Source: Hirsutella rhossiliensis (Eukaryota > Ascomycota > Sordariomycetes > Hypocreales > Ophiocordycipitaceae). Taken from it: a stretch of DNA of 64,000 bases. Each line of letters begins with the position of its first letter. Position 1 is the stretch's first letter. A program made the position numbers and the translations under genes. The notes below the pieces were generated by a model that searched no databases, was not told where the DNA came from, and was given only the letters and a program-made list of their open reading frames with translations. Shown here piece after piece: positions 11,001 through 24,176 of this stretch. The stretch is taken from NCBI RefSeq assembly GCF_020360975.1, contig NW_025408683.1, forward strand, positions 1 through 64,000, given 5' to 3'.

Positions 11001-13470
11001 GCGTACGAATAAGGGGCCTAAAGACCGTCGAATGTAAACACTACGGCTAAGGAAAGACTAGGAGACGAATTTCTAGACGAACGCCTTTACGGCCGGACTA
11101 GCCGTATAAGGAAATTTAGGTCGACTAGACCGACGTCTCTAGGGATTAGGAAAGCTTCGTTAGGATAATGTTTTTTATAGACGCTTTTTTAGGGATAGTT
11201 TTCCCCTATTTCTTACGGACCTACCTAAGTAAGTATAACTAGTCTGCCCTCTAGGACTTCGTTAACTAGATAAAATCCTACTTTAGCTACGAGGTAAAGA
11301 AGATATAGTCTAACGGAGAGCTATTTACGAAGGATATCTTAAATTAGCTTTAAAAAAGGGGCATTTTACCCCTCCCGTTAGCACCGAATACCTAGGCCTA
11401 GAACGGAGGGGCAGAAAGATTAGGGGGTGCTATAATAGAAAGGGCCTATACGATAAGACTTACTATAAGGCTTCCCTATAACCTTTAGGGAAGTCGTTAA
11501 GACCTTATAACGTTAGCTAATTTAAAAGATCTAAATCCCCCCTTCCTAATAGTCTTAAGAAGAGGTCCTAGATAAGGAAACGGAAGAAGAAACCGACGTT
11601 AAAGTAGTCGAGGATAACGCCGACTTCGAAGAAGAGGAAGCTACTAGATTAGATAATCTAGACGAAGAAGGAGACTATAGAAAGCGGTAGAGCTAGAATA
11701 CGCTACCTACCTACGCCTCCTCCTACGTAAGAAGAAGATCTAGAAGCAGCTTTTTAGTTAGTTTTCCGTCTCGACCCCTAGGGGTAGGAAAGGCACCTCT
11801 CTCGAAGGATTACCTAGCTGCCTTTTTATCCCTGCTTCGAAGCAAAGGAAGGTATAGGGCCCGATACGGATACTAAAGAAGATTAACCTCTCCCTATTTC
11901 GATCGTTTTTCCGACTTCTACCTAACGCTAATAGAAGACGGTTCCTATAGAGCGTTTATAGTACGCCGGCTCTTTAAGCTATAGTTATTACTCAGGAAGA
12001 TATATAAAGAGACCTCCTAGACCTACTAGCAAACTAGAAGCAGCTAGAAAGACACCCCTTTAGAGACTAGTTTTTCTAGGCCTAGAAAGACCACCTAGCC
12101 TTACACGAAGAGATAGGGTCTTTCGAAGAGGTCCTTAAGGAAAAAGCAAGAGGAAAATAGGTCCTTAGCTATAAGTAGGTCTTTATCTATAAGACTAATA
12201 AACACGGCTTCCTTTAAAAGTGCAAGGCCCGGCTAGTTATCTACGGGAACTAGTAGGAAAAAGGGGATTTACCTACTAGGGCAACTACCTTAGTAGGGAT
12301 GTCTTTTCGGACCCTTATAGCTATAGCAGTAGAATTCGACCTCGAGCTCGATTAAATAGATATAGTTAACGCCTTTATTAACTGCCTACTTAAGGAAGAA
12401 GAAGTTATCTATATACGCCTTCTACTAGGCTTCTAATAGCTAGGAAAGGTTCTATGGCTTAGGAAAGCTCTATACGGATTACGAAGATCACCCCTTCTTT
12501 AGCAATAGCATTTAATAGGTTCCCTCGAAGCCCTAGGCTTTACGAAAGTCCCTTAGGAACCGTATATAATATAAAAGGGTAAAATTACGGTCTTCTTCTA
12601 CGTCGACGATATTATCTAGGCCTACCTAAAAGAGGAAGAGGCTGCTACTAGGGAGGCTATACGAGGCCTATAATAAAGGTATAAGATAACTAGGCTAGGG
12701 GAGCTAAAGTAGTTCCTAGGGATACGAATCCTTCGGAATAGGTCCTAACGGATAATCTAGCTTACCTAAGACGCCTATATCGATAAGGTCGCTTATAAAT
12801 TCCTTCTTAATTCCCTCGATAAGAAGCTTCCTCTACGCTTATATTAGACGAAGAGCTTTACCTAATCCGTCCTTTTAAGCTAGGAGCAAGAGAAATACTA
12901 ATATTAATAAAAGGTAGGCTCCTATTCTTTTTAGCTATTTCTACTAGACCGGATATCTCTTTTACGGTCTCCCGGCTAGCTAGGCATAACTAGAATCCTA
13001 GCCCTAGGCATTAAGAAGTAGTAGATAGAGCTATCCTTTATCTCTATTTAACGAGATTATATAGTCTACGCCTAGGAGGGCTAGAAAGGAAGAAATAAGC
13101 TATAGAAATTTTCCTCTATTTAAGCGATTCGTCCTTTATAGATAATTCCTTAGATAGAAAGAGCTTATAGGGGTATATTATATCCCTTTTTAGAGGAACT
13201 ATTGCTTAGAGAGCTTCGAAATAAGCTACTATTATAACTTTAAGTATAGAGGCAGAGCTACTAGCTCTTTTAGAAGCGTTAAAAGAAGCGATTTTCCTTA
13301 GCCGGCTAATAATATCGTTACGACTATAAATTCCGTCCCCGTTAGCTATAGAATACGATAATACGTAGACTATACGGATTCTTACGGAGGAAAACAGTAA
13401 GCTGTCGACCCGGCTACGGCATATCGATATCTACTAGCATTGGTTACGCTGAGAGGTCTAAAGGGGACTT
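11000..13470 (+). pseudogene. copia-I pol: integrase, reverse transcriptase, RNase H
   Basis: Read through the RIP stops. Integrase-like motifs occur at about 11,040-11,450 (a W/Q-VDQTDVS-like strand, FFIDAFLG, then an N-GGAER-like patch). The copia RT begins near 12,215 (RLVIYGN, TRATTLVGMSFRTL, then DIVNAFIN). It continues with LWLRKALYGLRRSP near 12,450 and FFYVDDI near 12,595, the catalytic YVDD-type box. Connection and RNase H follow to about 13,470. Stops are mainly TAG/TAA at former Gln codons. Confidence 0.82.
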
Positions 13471-13624
13471 ATTTCCGTCCGTTAGGTTCTAACGGCATTA
13501 ATACCCCTGCTTTCCTCGAGTAAAGGGAGAAGTGCAGAGCTAAGAACCTCCTCTATACGCTCACTAGCCCGAAGCCGTATTAGCTATGCCCTTACTATAA
13601 GGGCAGGCTATAGCTAAGGGGGTG

Positions 13625-14079
13625 TGTCGCGAAGCGTGGCCTAATTTCGCAGTTCTCGAAGATATCCCTTAGTAAGAGGGACCAAGGAAGCTAAAAACAC
13701 CCGGTATAGAAGAAGGAGCTAAAAAGAAGGTGCAGAAAGAAGAGTAGGGGCATAAGGGGAAGCATAAGTAGCGAGAGATAAGACGGATGTGCCGGAAACG
13801 GCTGCAAAGGAAGGAAAAACCGCAAAAGCTCGGTAGTTAAAAGGACATTAGTAGCTTCTTTAAGCAGGATCTTCTTTGTTAATTAAGATGCTAGACGGGT
13901 ATAAATAGGGGCGTTAGATAAAGGAAAGAAGGATAATTAAGGCAATATAACAATCACTCCCCTACCTTTATTGCTGCCCCCGTAAGAATCAAATCTCTCT
14001 GCCCTGCCTGTCCGACCCCTTACTTCTAATTTCACCTTCGTATATTTTATATATACTTCTCGTATCTCTCTTCGCGAGA
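13625..14079 (+). repeat. 3' LTR of copia-I
   Basis: Starts TGTCGCGAAG and ends CTTCGCGAGA, a short near-perfect inverted pair. The target copy ACTAG follows at 14080-14084. Confidence 0.88.
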
Positions 14080-15985
14080 ACTAGTAGCTAGCTAAGTTAC
14101 GACGTAGAGCTTATTAGGAGACCGATAATAAGCTATAGAAGGAGTTTTAATATATCTTACTTAAAAATTTTCTTATTTATATAGATTTATTTAACGTCGA
14201 TACTAAGTTTCTTTATTAAATTCTTTTAAAGCTAGAGTAGTTATTATTCTTAATTAAAGCTTCTATTTATATCTATAATAACGCTAACTTACTTAATAAA
14301 ACAGCGTAACCTCTCTAGTAAGCTATATATAATAGATAGTAATATACTTTATATTAAGCGCGCCCTATATTTATATAGGAGCTTAGTTTAAGATAGGGGG
14401 ATACTTTCCTTAACCTAGTTACTAAGCGCTACTAGCCGGCCTTTACTCTAGAAACTACTTAGTGCGTTACCCTTTAACTTATTATTAGCTTCGACGACGT
14501 ACTTTAATCTAAAGTCTATCTTAATATTCTAATAAGATAGCTTCTAGTTAACGGCCGGCCTTTATCTCGCTTACCCTATAAGTATAAAGCGTATACTAGT
14601 TACTAGAGATTATTTAGATACTCCGCTATCGATATTATACTTAGTCCTTTAATAAGTATATAATTTTATAGTACTAATAATTTTAAGGGTTATATCGTCT
14701 ACTTTAGAATATAGAGTACCTTTAGTAGCTAGTTAAGTTATAATTAGGATCTACTAGTACGCTTAGAGAAGAACGGGTTAAACCTTAAGCTTATTCCGCT
14801 ATATACCTTTCCTAGCGTACTACTAAACTACTTTATTAAGGACTACGTTTACTAGTACGATTACGATACTAAAACTATTAAGTTTCGCCTTATTAAGGAT
14901 CCTTAGAGTTTCTACGAGGATAACTAGTCTCTTAGCTAGCATAGCTTAAATTAAAAGCTTACTTAGAGTAAGTACCTATACTTACTATACCTTAGGAGTA
15001 GCTTAGTAGAGTAAATTATAGGAATTCTATCCCTACTTAAGGCTCGCCTAGATCTTTATATAGTGCTTAATAGGATACTTACCTTCTTTATAGAGCTCCT
15101 ATAACTATAACTTAGCTTTAGCTTAAGCTAAGGGAATTAGTAATTCGATTAAGGGAATTCCTAGGGATATAGTCGATAATAACTAGTCTTTTAAGATACT
15201 TATAGGTTTTAAAAGTAAGCTTATCTTATAAGACGTTAATAATATATAGTATAGAAGGGTTATTATACTATAAGCTAATATCTAATATTAGATAAAATAG
15301 TATAAGACTTTTAGCGTATATATAGATACTTTAGAAATATATAGTACCGCTTATTAAGTATAGGCCTATTTTATTAATAATCTACTCTATTAATAAAAGG
15401 ATAATAGTAAAGTAAAAAGTAAGCTTTACCTCGCTTACCTTTATACGCTTACGACCTATTCCTATCCTAACCTATTTACTTACTAAATAGGAACGGAGTA
15501 GGCTCTAAAGATCTTTAGGTTAGCTATAGTTCGCTCTATTAGCTACTTAAGTTAAGTTACTATAGATATATTAGTATCTATTACTACTCTTACCCCCGGC
15601 CGCTCCTTCTATCTACCTTATAAGAGAGATATATAGGTAGTTAAGTAGTCGCGGTATCTAAGCTTCCTAGTATAGGACTCTCGTTTCTATAAAGCTACCT
15701 AGGGTATCCTTAATAACGCTTCTACGATTAACTTTCTCTATCCTATAAAGGCAATCGAGCCTATTATAAGAAGGTATAAGCAATAAGCGTAGAATCGGGT
15801 AATCGATAACGTAAGCGGAAGGATCGGTCGAAGGAGTATAGGGTAGGATTTCGTCCGGAATTTATAACGAGCATATAAGGGGCTGAATAATATATTAAAA
15901 GAATAGCGTTGTAAAAGATGCTTGCAAACTTACTTATTCTATCTACTACTCCTAGGGAAATCCTTCGTCTTTTATAGACCATTGC
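14080..15985 (+). pseudogene. RIP-destroyed giant DUF6606-type protein, continuation
   Basis: Continues the gene interrupted at 8,579. The most diagnostic part is at about 15,410-15,760: a KLYLAYLYTLTTY segment, IGTEQALKIF, AIVRSISYLSQ, and LTPGRSFY. I recall the same order (LFLAYLHALTS, TGTEQAL, AAVRSF, LTPGR-YYP) in intact fungal relatives. A KDYV-YDYDTKTIKFR patch near 14,840-14,890 and an IGFKSKLIL patch near 15,205 also fit. Frames stay consistent over hundreds of codons apart from TAG/TAA stops, so decay was by point mutation rather than indels. Homology fades after about 15,985, so the last part of the protein is absent or unrecognised. Confidence 0.65.
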
Positions 15986-17266
15986 TCGCCTACTAGTAGA
16001 CTAATTAGTTAGCTTTCTAGCATATTCTATAGTGATTAAAAAGCTCTATCTATAGTATATCTTCCTAACTTAGTAGGTAGTCTAATTATAGCGTGATGGT
16101 TGACGTAAGACTATGGGTTCTAGTATAAGTAGTGGATTTAACTAGAATATTCTATGCCCTACCTATTCTCGTATCGCGGATATCTTCGGAACCGCTAGGC
16201 TAAAATAGGCAATAGGGTATCCGTTCTGCTCGTAATTAGCTTATGCATTTTATGCATATTTTTGTTCGTAAGGATAGGCTTATCTAACCCTTTTCCTAGA
16301 GGAAGATATAGATATCTAGTAGAGGTCTTTGTCTTTTAAGGGTTATTCCCTTAGACTATATTATAGAGCCTCTTTTACTAGCTTATTCTATAAAGCCTCC
16401 CTATGCCTATTATTTCTTTATAATAGTAAAATAGGGATATAAGGGTATATTCTTATACCTATCTAACTATAATACGCTAAAATATACCTTATTAAGTAAG
16501 AAATTATATAAAGGGCTAGCTAATATATATCTAGTTTCGGCTAAATACTTTACTAATAGGTATAATAAGTTCTATATATTAAGAAACTATATAAGATAAC
16601 TAACCTAAGTACGCGCGTAAGTAAGATAGTATACTATATTAACCATGCCTAAGTTCCCTACTATATTAAGTTTCTCTAGACTTAGTAAACTATCTATATA
16701 GTTTAATTTAAGATTAAATAGTAAAAGGAAAAGTATTTCTAGAGTTTAAGATTAAGTATAACGTTAAATAGCTTAAAGATCCTAGAATATCTTTACCTTC
16801 TTTTTAATACCGCTTATATTATACCTTTTAGTATAATTAGCGATTTCTTAATATATTCTAGGTAATAGGATAGCTAGCGATACTATCTTACGTAGATAAT
16901 TACGATAAGTAGCTAGTATAAGCCCTCTTATTATTCCTTTTCTTCCTTATAATATCTATAACTACTTTACTTATAAGCGGCTCGTTTAATTTAGTAAAGG
17001 GCTATAGTATATAAAAAGAGTAGCTTTAGGTTTAGATTTATAATATAGCTTTACGTTACGATTAGTACTTAAAGAGAAATTCTATTATACTTTCTAGTAA
17101 ATCTAGCTAGGAAACTTTAATATAATAGTAATAGGAGTATAAGAGTAATAAAAAACACGCTATAAATTTATTTTAGTATTATCTTATTTAATAATAGCTA
17201 TATACTCGTTTTATTTAGCTATAAGATACCTTATTAAGGACTTATTTTAGCGTTTTTATAAGAGTC
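15986..17266. other. RIP-mutated sequence, unidentified
   Basis: TA-rich, with CA/TG depleted over most of it. A less mutated patch around 16,080-16,290 keeps several CA/TG. No protein motif or repeat partner in this window was recognised. It may be the tail of the DUF6606-type gene or flank of the gypsy insertion. Confidence 0.35.
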
Positions 17267-18820
17267 TTTAACTATTATAGATTATAGGCTTAGGCTATAG
17301 CCTAAGCTTTATAGTTATATATAAAGGGCTAGATCCTATATATATATATATAGGCTAGCTACGTATAAAAGAGCTCTATATAGCTTATTAATATTATCCT
17401 ATAAATAGTACCTACGCGTACGCTTCTACCTACTCTAGGGGTAAACGCGACCTATAAGACTTCTTTTAATACCTTATATATACGTTCGGCAACGTATAAG
17501 AGCGGGAGAAGGCATAAGATAGGCTATAGACCCTTAAGTAGAGAGATAAATAAACCTTTAGTAAATTCCTTCTTAATTTTAAAGAGATACTCTTATAGGT
17601 AGCGGGGACTATAGTATAAGAAGATAGCGCGAAGCTTATATAGCTATAAAATTCGATTACGCTAGCCCTATAAGAGCTACTTATCCTTATAATTATACCT
17701 ACTAACTATAGCGAGTATATAAGCTAGTTAATAAAGGTAGTATAAGGCTATAAGTAAACGCTGCGTTTCTAGAAGCTCTATAAGCGCACGCTATATAGTA
17801 GCGATAGGATTACCGCTCCTTTATAAGATAAATAACTAGCTATCGATATAAATAAGGATACCTTAATATTAGCTACCTATATAGACTAGGCTAAACGTAA
17901 TAAGAAGACGCTATCGACTACCCCAAAAGAAAGAATTATCCGCTTATATGAAAAAGGAGCCTACTTTAATATAGGTTATAATTAATAACTCCTTACTTAT
18001 TACTGCCCTTATAGATATAGGCTACTAGTACTACGCCCTAGTTAATAAAGCGCTTATATAAGAGATATAAGTACTAGTAAAAAAGATCGCTTTAAGGTAA
18101 GTAAAGGGCGCCTTAGGTATAATAGAGGGTATAGTAATTAAGGGCATTATATAGCTAGCTATAAAGGTCGACGGTTACTATAAGCTTATTATAGCTTATA
18201 TAATCTACTAACTAGAGTTTCCCTTAATCCTTAGGAAACCCTAGTTATTATATATAAAGTTATACTTAGTTCTATACTAAAGGAAGCTATAGTTTAGGCC
18301 TATATAATAGTAGATCCGCTATAACGATAGTTTTATAAGTATAAGACTAAGCGTACGAGCTTTATACTTAATATAAAAAGTCCTTACCTCTATCTTTATA
18401 GGAACTATATAATAGGTAGAGCGGGGGTAAGGCTAGGCAGCGGCTAATACTATAGTCTACGTAGTTAGCCTAGTAGATATTAATAAGGCCCTTTAAATAA
18501 AGAAGCTAAAGTCGCCCTTTAAGCTATAGTAGTAGATACTAAAGCGCTTTTATAACCTCCTATTACTATTTAAGTCCTAGGAAGTAGATAAACAACTTAT
18601 ATAAGCTAGGGTAAACTATAAGATCGTACTTTATATTAATAAGAAGAGGTAAAACTACCTATACTATTTAGACCGCTATATAGTATATTATATATAGAGC
18701 TACTAATACTAAAGAAGACGCTAAGGGACCTCTTAAATAAGGGTTTTATTTAAGTAAGTAGCTTTAAAGTAAGAGCGCTAGTCTTATTTATATATAAACT
18801 AAGGGGCGGGATATAGTTCT

Positions 18821-19041
18821 TGTTACGGCCAGGCACATACGAGCCTTGACGGCTATAAAGATGTATTGGCACTATGAACAAAGACTCAAAGCTAAGGAGC
18901 AAGAAAGGAAGACTAGACTACACGACCGAGCGGGCCCTTATATAGACACGAGGTCGCGCGTGGGCACGTGATGCTGCTTGGGCACGTGACACTGGTGAGG
19001 TTCTGCGCTGGCTCTCTACGCCGGCGCCCAGGGTCGTGACA
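18821..19041 (-). repeat. 3' LTR of the chromovirus
   Basis: 221 bp, TGTTACGG to GTCGTGACA on the + strand, identical to 24177-24397. It lies 3' in the element's own (-) orientation. Confidence 0.97.
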
Positions 19042-19099
19042 CTACCCCCCGTCTAAGGCCTTGATATGCGTATCAAGGTAGTCAGTCGTGGCGGCGGGT

Positions 19100-22000
19100 T
19101 CTTGGTTTCACGGCTTTCTCTGCTGTGTCGTCATCGTCTCGTTCCTCGCAGCCCTCCTCCGCTGCAGCACATTCGATCCAGTATTGCAGGTTGACGGGTG
19201 GGCCTGCTGCGTCCGGATGTTCATCGTGGAAAATCTTCAATGCCATTGGTGCGTTACGGAAATTCCTAGCCGGGTACCAGGTCTCATCAGGTCACATCCC
19301 TTCCATAAGACCTGGTATTCCAGTCGTCGACTCCTACCGGTTACTCGAGACTGCTGGACTTGATCAACCTCCACTCGGGTTCTCCGTTGATCTCCTCGGG
19401 TGGCGGAGGTGACTGGATCTGCTGGGGCAAGGGTTATCGGCTGCTTTTCGAAGACGGTCGGCGTGGAATAGGTTCTTCATTTTGTACGACTCGGGCAGCT
19501 GCAGTACGTAGCTATGACCGCGTTCTTCCAGGATTACGAACGGACCTGACCATTGGTTATCTAGCCGAGTAGTCGGAGCGTTCGTGGCGAAGCCTTTCCT
19601 GCTGAGAAAAACTCGGTCACCGATGGCAAAGTCGGTTGGTCGTCGTTTCCTATTAGCCTGTTCCTTCTGACGTTCTTGAGCGGCGGTGGCAGCATTCCTG
19701 GCGTCTTCCTGGGTTTCCTGGGCGGTCTGCACAAGTTCCCTAGCTCTGGCGGCGGGTCCGGTGGCAGCGGTCTTGTCAGTCGGGGGCAGTGACAGGGGGT
19801 TCCGGATATCTCGGCCTAGGGCTACTTTTAACGGTGCCATGTCGATGGAAGAGTGCCAAGACGAGTTATGGGCGAAGTCGAGGGCGGGCAGCAGGGAACT
19901 CCAGTTATCTTGATGCTTCGTCACGTAGAATCGTAGCTTTTGATCTAGGTATTGATTTGTAACTTCTACACCCCTTGGGTCTGAGGGTGTAGGGAGCTTC
20001 CATGACGATGCTTCGTTCCCGTGAGCCGGTTAATCTCTGCGAGGAAGGCAGAAATAAACTGTCCAGCGTTGTCAGAAATCCATACGAGGGCATACCGAAG
20101 AAACGATAGAGGTAGCGGAAGTAGCGGCTAGCTAAGACTTCTGCCGTATCGTTTTCTTTCCTGGGAGCGTGGCGATAATCCGGCTTAGCTTGCAGACGAA
20201 GGTCCAAACATAGTCATATCCGTAACGGTCTTTCGGCATATCCTTCCCGTCACATTCGACGTGCTCCCAAACAGAGGTCGGTACGGGCAGTGGATGGAGC
20301 AGTCCAGGGTCTTGTCTCGAGGGTTTTGTTGCGGCGGCAGTCGTGGCAGTTCCGAATATAACGACGGATATCCTCCTTCATCCTTGGCCAGTAGAAGTCT
20401 CGTTGGAGCAGCTTGATCACCTTGCTGGATGTCGAACTGGGCGAGAAAGTCGGACCATCTGATCTGTCGTACCGAGAGCAGGCGCTTCGTAGAGAAATGG
20501 ACTAAGGCTTCGTGATCGGTGATCACATCGAACTTCTGGCCTAAGAGCTCTGGGTAGAAGTGCTCTAGACTCTGTACGACGGCGAGGAGCTCTCGATCTT
20601 GGATTGGGTAGGCTCGCTCGGCCGGGGTCATGGTCTTAGAGAAGAATCCAACGGGCTTCCAGGTCTGATCAGGCTGTTCCTGCCATAGAACACCAGCTGT
20701 GGCATTCCGGGAGGCATCGGTCTCCAGTCGGGTCGGCAGTTCTGGTCTAAAGAAGGCGAGGACCGGGGCTTCGATAGCCAGGCGCTTGAGTTGATCAAAT
20801 GCTTCGCGTTGCTCCGGGCCCATCACAAAGGCAACATCCTTCTTAAGCAACCGGTTCAGGGTTCTGCCACTCCGGAGGCGTGGTAGCAGAAAACACGGAT
20901 GAAGTTGCATAGGCCAACGAATGATCGGATCGCGGTGCGGTCTCGGAGGTCTTCAAACTTCCAGTCTTGTATCGATCGAACTTTCCGAGGGTCGACACTA
21001 AGGCCCACACCGGCTTCAAGCAGAACGCCGAGGTAGTCAACCTTGGTCACGTTAAATCTAGACTTCTTGATGTCTCCTGGAGGTTGGCCTGATGGAGTCG
21101 CCAGATCACTTCTTGACAGTCTTTCCAGTGGTCTTCTTCTTTATCCGAGTAGATCAGGACGTCATCTGCGTAGGCGCTGGCGCACCGGTCGAGGAGATCG
21201 TGAAGCTGCGCGTTGATAAACTGCTGGAACCAGGCGGGACCTACCTTCAGACCGAACGGGAGGACTTTCCAGCGGAAAGTTCCGAAACGGGTGCGAAAGG
21301 CGGTCAAATACTCGGAGTCAGGGTCCATGCGGAGACGGTGGAAGGCCTGGATCACATCGATCTTCGTGAAGCGTTGAGCTTCACGGCAACCAGCAAGTAC
21401 CTTCGAGGGACGGAGCGGGCGTGATGCGACTTTTAAGATGATCGTTCATCCAACGGTAGTCGATGCAGAAGCGGCGGGCGGGCGTGTTCGGGTTCGGAGC
21501 GAAGAGGACAGAAGCGGCGTGCGGACTCGGATCGGGCTCGATGAAGTCTATCTCCGGAGGTGATCGACAGTCTCTTTCTCTAGAGGCAGATACTTAACGG
21601 GCGTGCGGTACGATGGGGGTCCTGTCGGCGAAAGAGGCTTCTCAAGCTCTAGGACTACATCGTGACCGGGTCGGCTCGAAGGTAGGGTGTGGGCCTCTTT
21701 CTTCGAGAAGAATCCCTCTAGATGGGTGAGCTGGGGCGGTAGACGACTACGGACACAAGCAACATGCTCAGGGTCTTCTCCTGAGGAACGGAATGCTTTG
21801 TCCCTGGTAGGTCTTCTGATCCGGGAGACTTTAGCAACGGTTCGAGCACTAGGGACGGTCTGGTCAAGGCCGGAGCTTGGCTCGAGCTGGACTGGATCCC
21901 GGGCATCAACGGTTCGAGTTCGTTCCACTGTTCGAATCTCTCGTGAGACTCTACTTGGCAGACCAGGGCGTTAATCAGGGCTTGATCTTCGGAGGCTTGG

Positions 22001-22603
22001 ACCGAGGCGACGGAGACGAAGTCGGTAGCAGGGGCGGTCGTGAGCTGAAAACGGACAGACTTCTTGGCAGACGGAGACTTGGACTGAAACGACGGAGACG
22101 GAGTCGGTAACGGGGTCGGGACAGAGGCCGGAGGAGCTTGATCAGAGCGGCGCCAGTTCTTGTGGAGGATCCGGTAGCGTTTCTCCTCTTTCTCGAGCAG
22201 GCGGTTCCGCCTCTCAGCGTCGGCCTGGATCTTAGGGTCGATCCGACCCGAGAGCGGGGCTTGACGAGAGCTGGATCGTCGGGGAGAACTTGGCGAGGGC
22301 AGGAAGATCATCTGGCCAGATGATCTGTCGGGAGGCGCAGTCAAGCAGGAGGCGCTTCTCCGCTTCCAGAAAAGACCGATAAAGATATCATGGCCACACT
22401 CAGCTATATCAAATGTCTCGTTTGCGAACGAACGGCCATCGATGACGAAAGTGGCGACCAGCTGTTTCTGGATATAGCCGGCTGGCTTTCACGGAAGTCT
22501 TGGAGGAATCCGACTCGGGAGCTCCTTAATCTGGGCTCCGAGTCTTTGGGCGGCGGACTGGGCGAAGGTTGGGCTAACCAGCAAACGGGTTTCGGCTCCG
22601 GTA
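19100..22603 (-). pseudogene. Chromovirus pol: protease, RT, RNase H, integrase, chromodomain
   Basis: Domains in - strand order. A protease-like DTGAET region lies near 22,590. RT has PPSYRTPVKYLPL near 21,600, TAFRTRFGTFRWKVLPFGL near 21,260-21,310 and the catalytic YADDVLIYS near 21,150. RNase H (20,185-20,910) has LETDASRNATAGVLWQ and DRELLAVV. The integrase core follows (about 19,900-20,200), and in 19,364-19,924 an NSSWHSSIDMAPL segment and a GPFVILEERGHSYVLQLP (GPY/F) module. A chromodomain-like tail with YQVLWKG and PDETWYPARNF patches ends near 19,070. One-base shifts occur near 21,050, 20,900, 20,200, 19,370 and 19,290. Confidence 0.88.
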
Positions 22604-23927
22604 TCACAGAGGAGCGGGCAGGTAGCTCACACCATCCACTTGGACTTGACTTGGCAGAGTGAATGACTTGCTAGACCTACTCGCTATCTGTGACACCTTA
22701 GGGACCATCAAGGAGTCTTGTGATGGTCCTATTCGTTTCCGAATCTTGATCAGAGTCGTTGGCAGGGACAGGGACGGAGGCGACACGGGAGACAGCATGG
22801 GTGCGGTCGGGACAGTCGCGAGAGAGGTGCCCTGTTTTTCCACAAATAAAGCAGGTGCCATTATCCCAATGGACCCTTTTCTCATCGTCGGTCAAGGCTC
22901 TGCCAGCATCACGCGAGGTGATAGGGTCGAGCCGGTCTTGTTCGGAGTCTTGGCGGTAGTCGGAGCAGTCTTAGTCGGCGCGCGGCGAGATCGGTCGGAA
23001 GAGCGGGAGTCCTGTGTCTGCCTCATACTCCTCTTCTGGCAGTGGACAGCGTCCTTAATGAACCCACAGAAAACCTCGTAGGTCACGGACTCGTCACGGG
23101 TCTTGGTCAAGAGGCTGTTATCTAGGTTGGCCGGGATGTGCTGCCACAAGGTATGCTTCATCTGGTCCTCGGGCACACGACCGGTCGCAGTTAAGTAGTC
23201 AAATTCCGCAAGGAAGTCCACAATGTCGGTCTTCCCATTCACGGTAAACTGGAGGCGTTGCAGGCGGTCAAGAGCCTCGGAAAGCTCATTCGGATTGCCA
23301 TAGGCGGACTCGAGGGCTTGGATCATCTCTGCCACTCCAGAGAAGGGTCGAGTGTCAGAGGAGAAGCGGGTTTCAAGTGCTCGGCGGGCTTTTCCCGAGC
23401 AGGTTATACAGACAGACCATCCGGCTGTTCTCAGTCCGGAAGGTTCGTACGTCTTCGTCAAATTTGTTCTTTATGCTCAGGATGAAGGAATGGAACTCGT
23501 CCTTCTTTCCTGAGAACGTCGCGGAGGCCTTGATGCGCGATTTGGCGGCGTCGCTGTACTCGGGGTTCTTGCCCTCTGGGAAGGGGGCAAAAACAGGCCA
23601 GGCAGCTTTGCCTGTTGGTCGGAAGGCCGGGCCATTTGGGCCGGCAAAAGCAGTCGAGGGCTCCCGGTGCTGTCGATTTGATTCAACAGACAGAGAGCGT
23701 TCATTTAGACGGGCCGTTAAGGCCGCAATCTGTTCCCTCATCTCGCGGATGAGAGCGTCTTGGGGGCTCGGGGCAGCCATGGCTACTATTTCGGATTCAG
23801 TGGCTTGGCCAGCAAGCCGGGGGGAACGGCGAGGCTGATCAGAGGCAGGGCTTCCTCGGATATCATAGTCGCGAGGTGATAGGTGTCGGAAATGATACCA
23901 CGCGGAATCACGGTCAGATGCCTGCAC
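22604..23927 (-). pseudogene. Chromovirus gag with zinc knuckle, frameshifted
   Basis: Capsid/nucleocapsid protein of the element. The frame from 23,927 runs to about 23,400 (Arg-rich start, coiled IREMREQIAALTARL helix, a KFDEDVRTF helix). It then shifts to a frame at 23,461-22,892 with the capsid C-terminal part (WQHIPANL, SVTYEVF). It shifts again to a frame at 22,895-22,698 carrying the CCHC knuckle CFICGKTGHLSRDC at about 22,815-22,860. The spacing C-x2-C-x4-H-x4-C is intact. At least two shifts separate the parts. Either the copy is defective or the assembly has single-base errors here. Confidence 0.85.
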
Positions 23928-24176
23928 GAGCAGGGACGGTCGGAGGTCAGACGGGACGAATCCCTTGGTCGGAACGGTTGGTCGGACGGCTACACACGCG
24001 TAGTCTTGGTCGGAACGGACGTGATCTCAGCCTTGAGGATCACTTGGTCGGTGGTCGGAGTCTTGGTCGGAACGGTCAGAACGGATGCGCTGGATTTACG
24101 TCAGGCGCGTGTGACGTGAAAGCTCGGTGCCTATTTGCTTAATCGCTGGCAAGCGATCTTATTGAGCTTTGAGTAG

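Larger units (their letters stand above)
8580..14079 (+). mobile_element. Ty1/copia retrotransposon (copia-I), complete but RIP-mutated
   Basis: 5,500 bp, flanked by the 5-bp duplication ACTAG (8575-8579 and 14080-14084). LTRs lie at about 8580-9016 and 13625-14079. A purine tract (AAGGGGGTG) sits directly before the right LTR. Internal order on the + strand is gag-like, integrase, reverse transcriptase, RNase H, the copia order. It is inserted in the DUF6606-type pseudogene. Confidence 0.9.

Noticed and set aside
15764..15982. 72-codon - strand open frame
   Set aside because: Antisense shadow of the DUF6606-type pseudogene, whose + strand matches the family.
19088..24119. Many + strand open frames across 19.1-24.1 kb
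   Set aside because: Shadows of the - strand chromovirus genes; none has a domain of its own.
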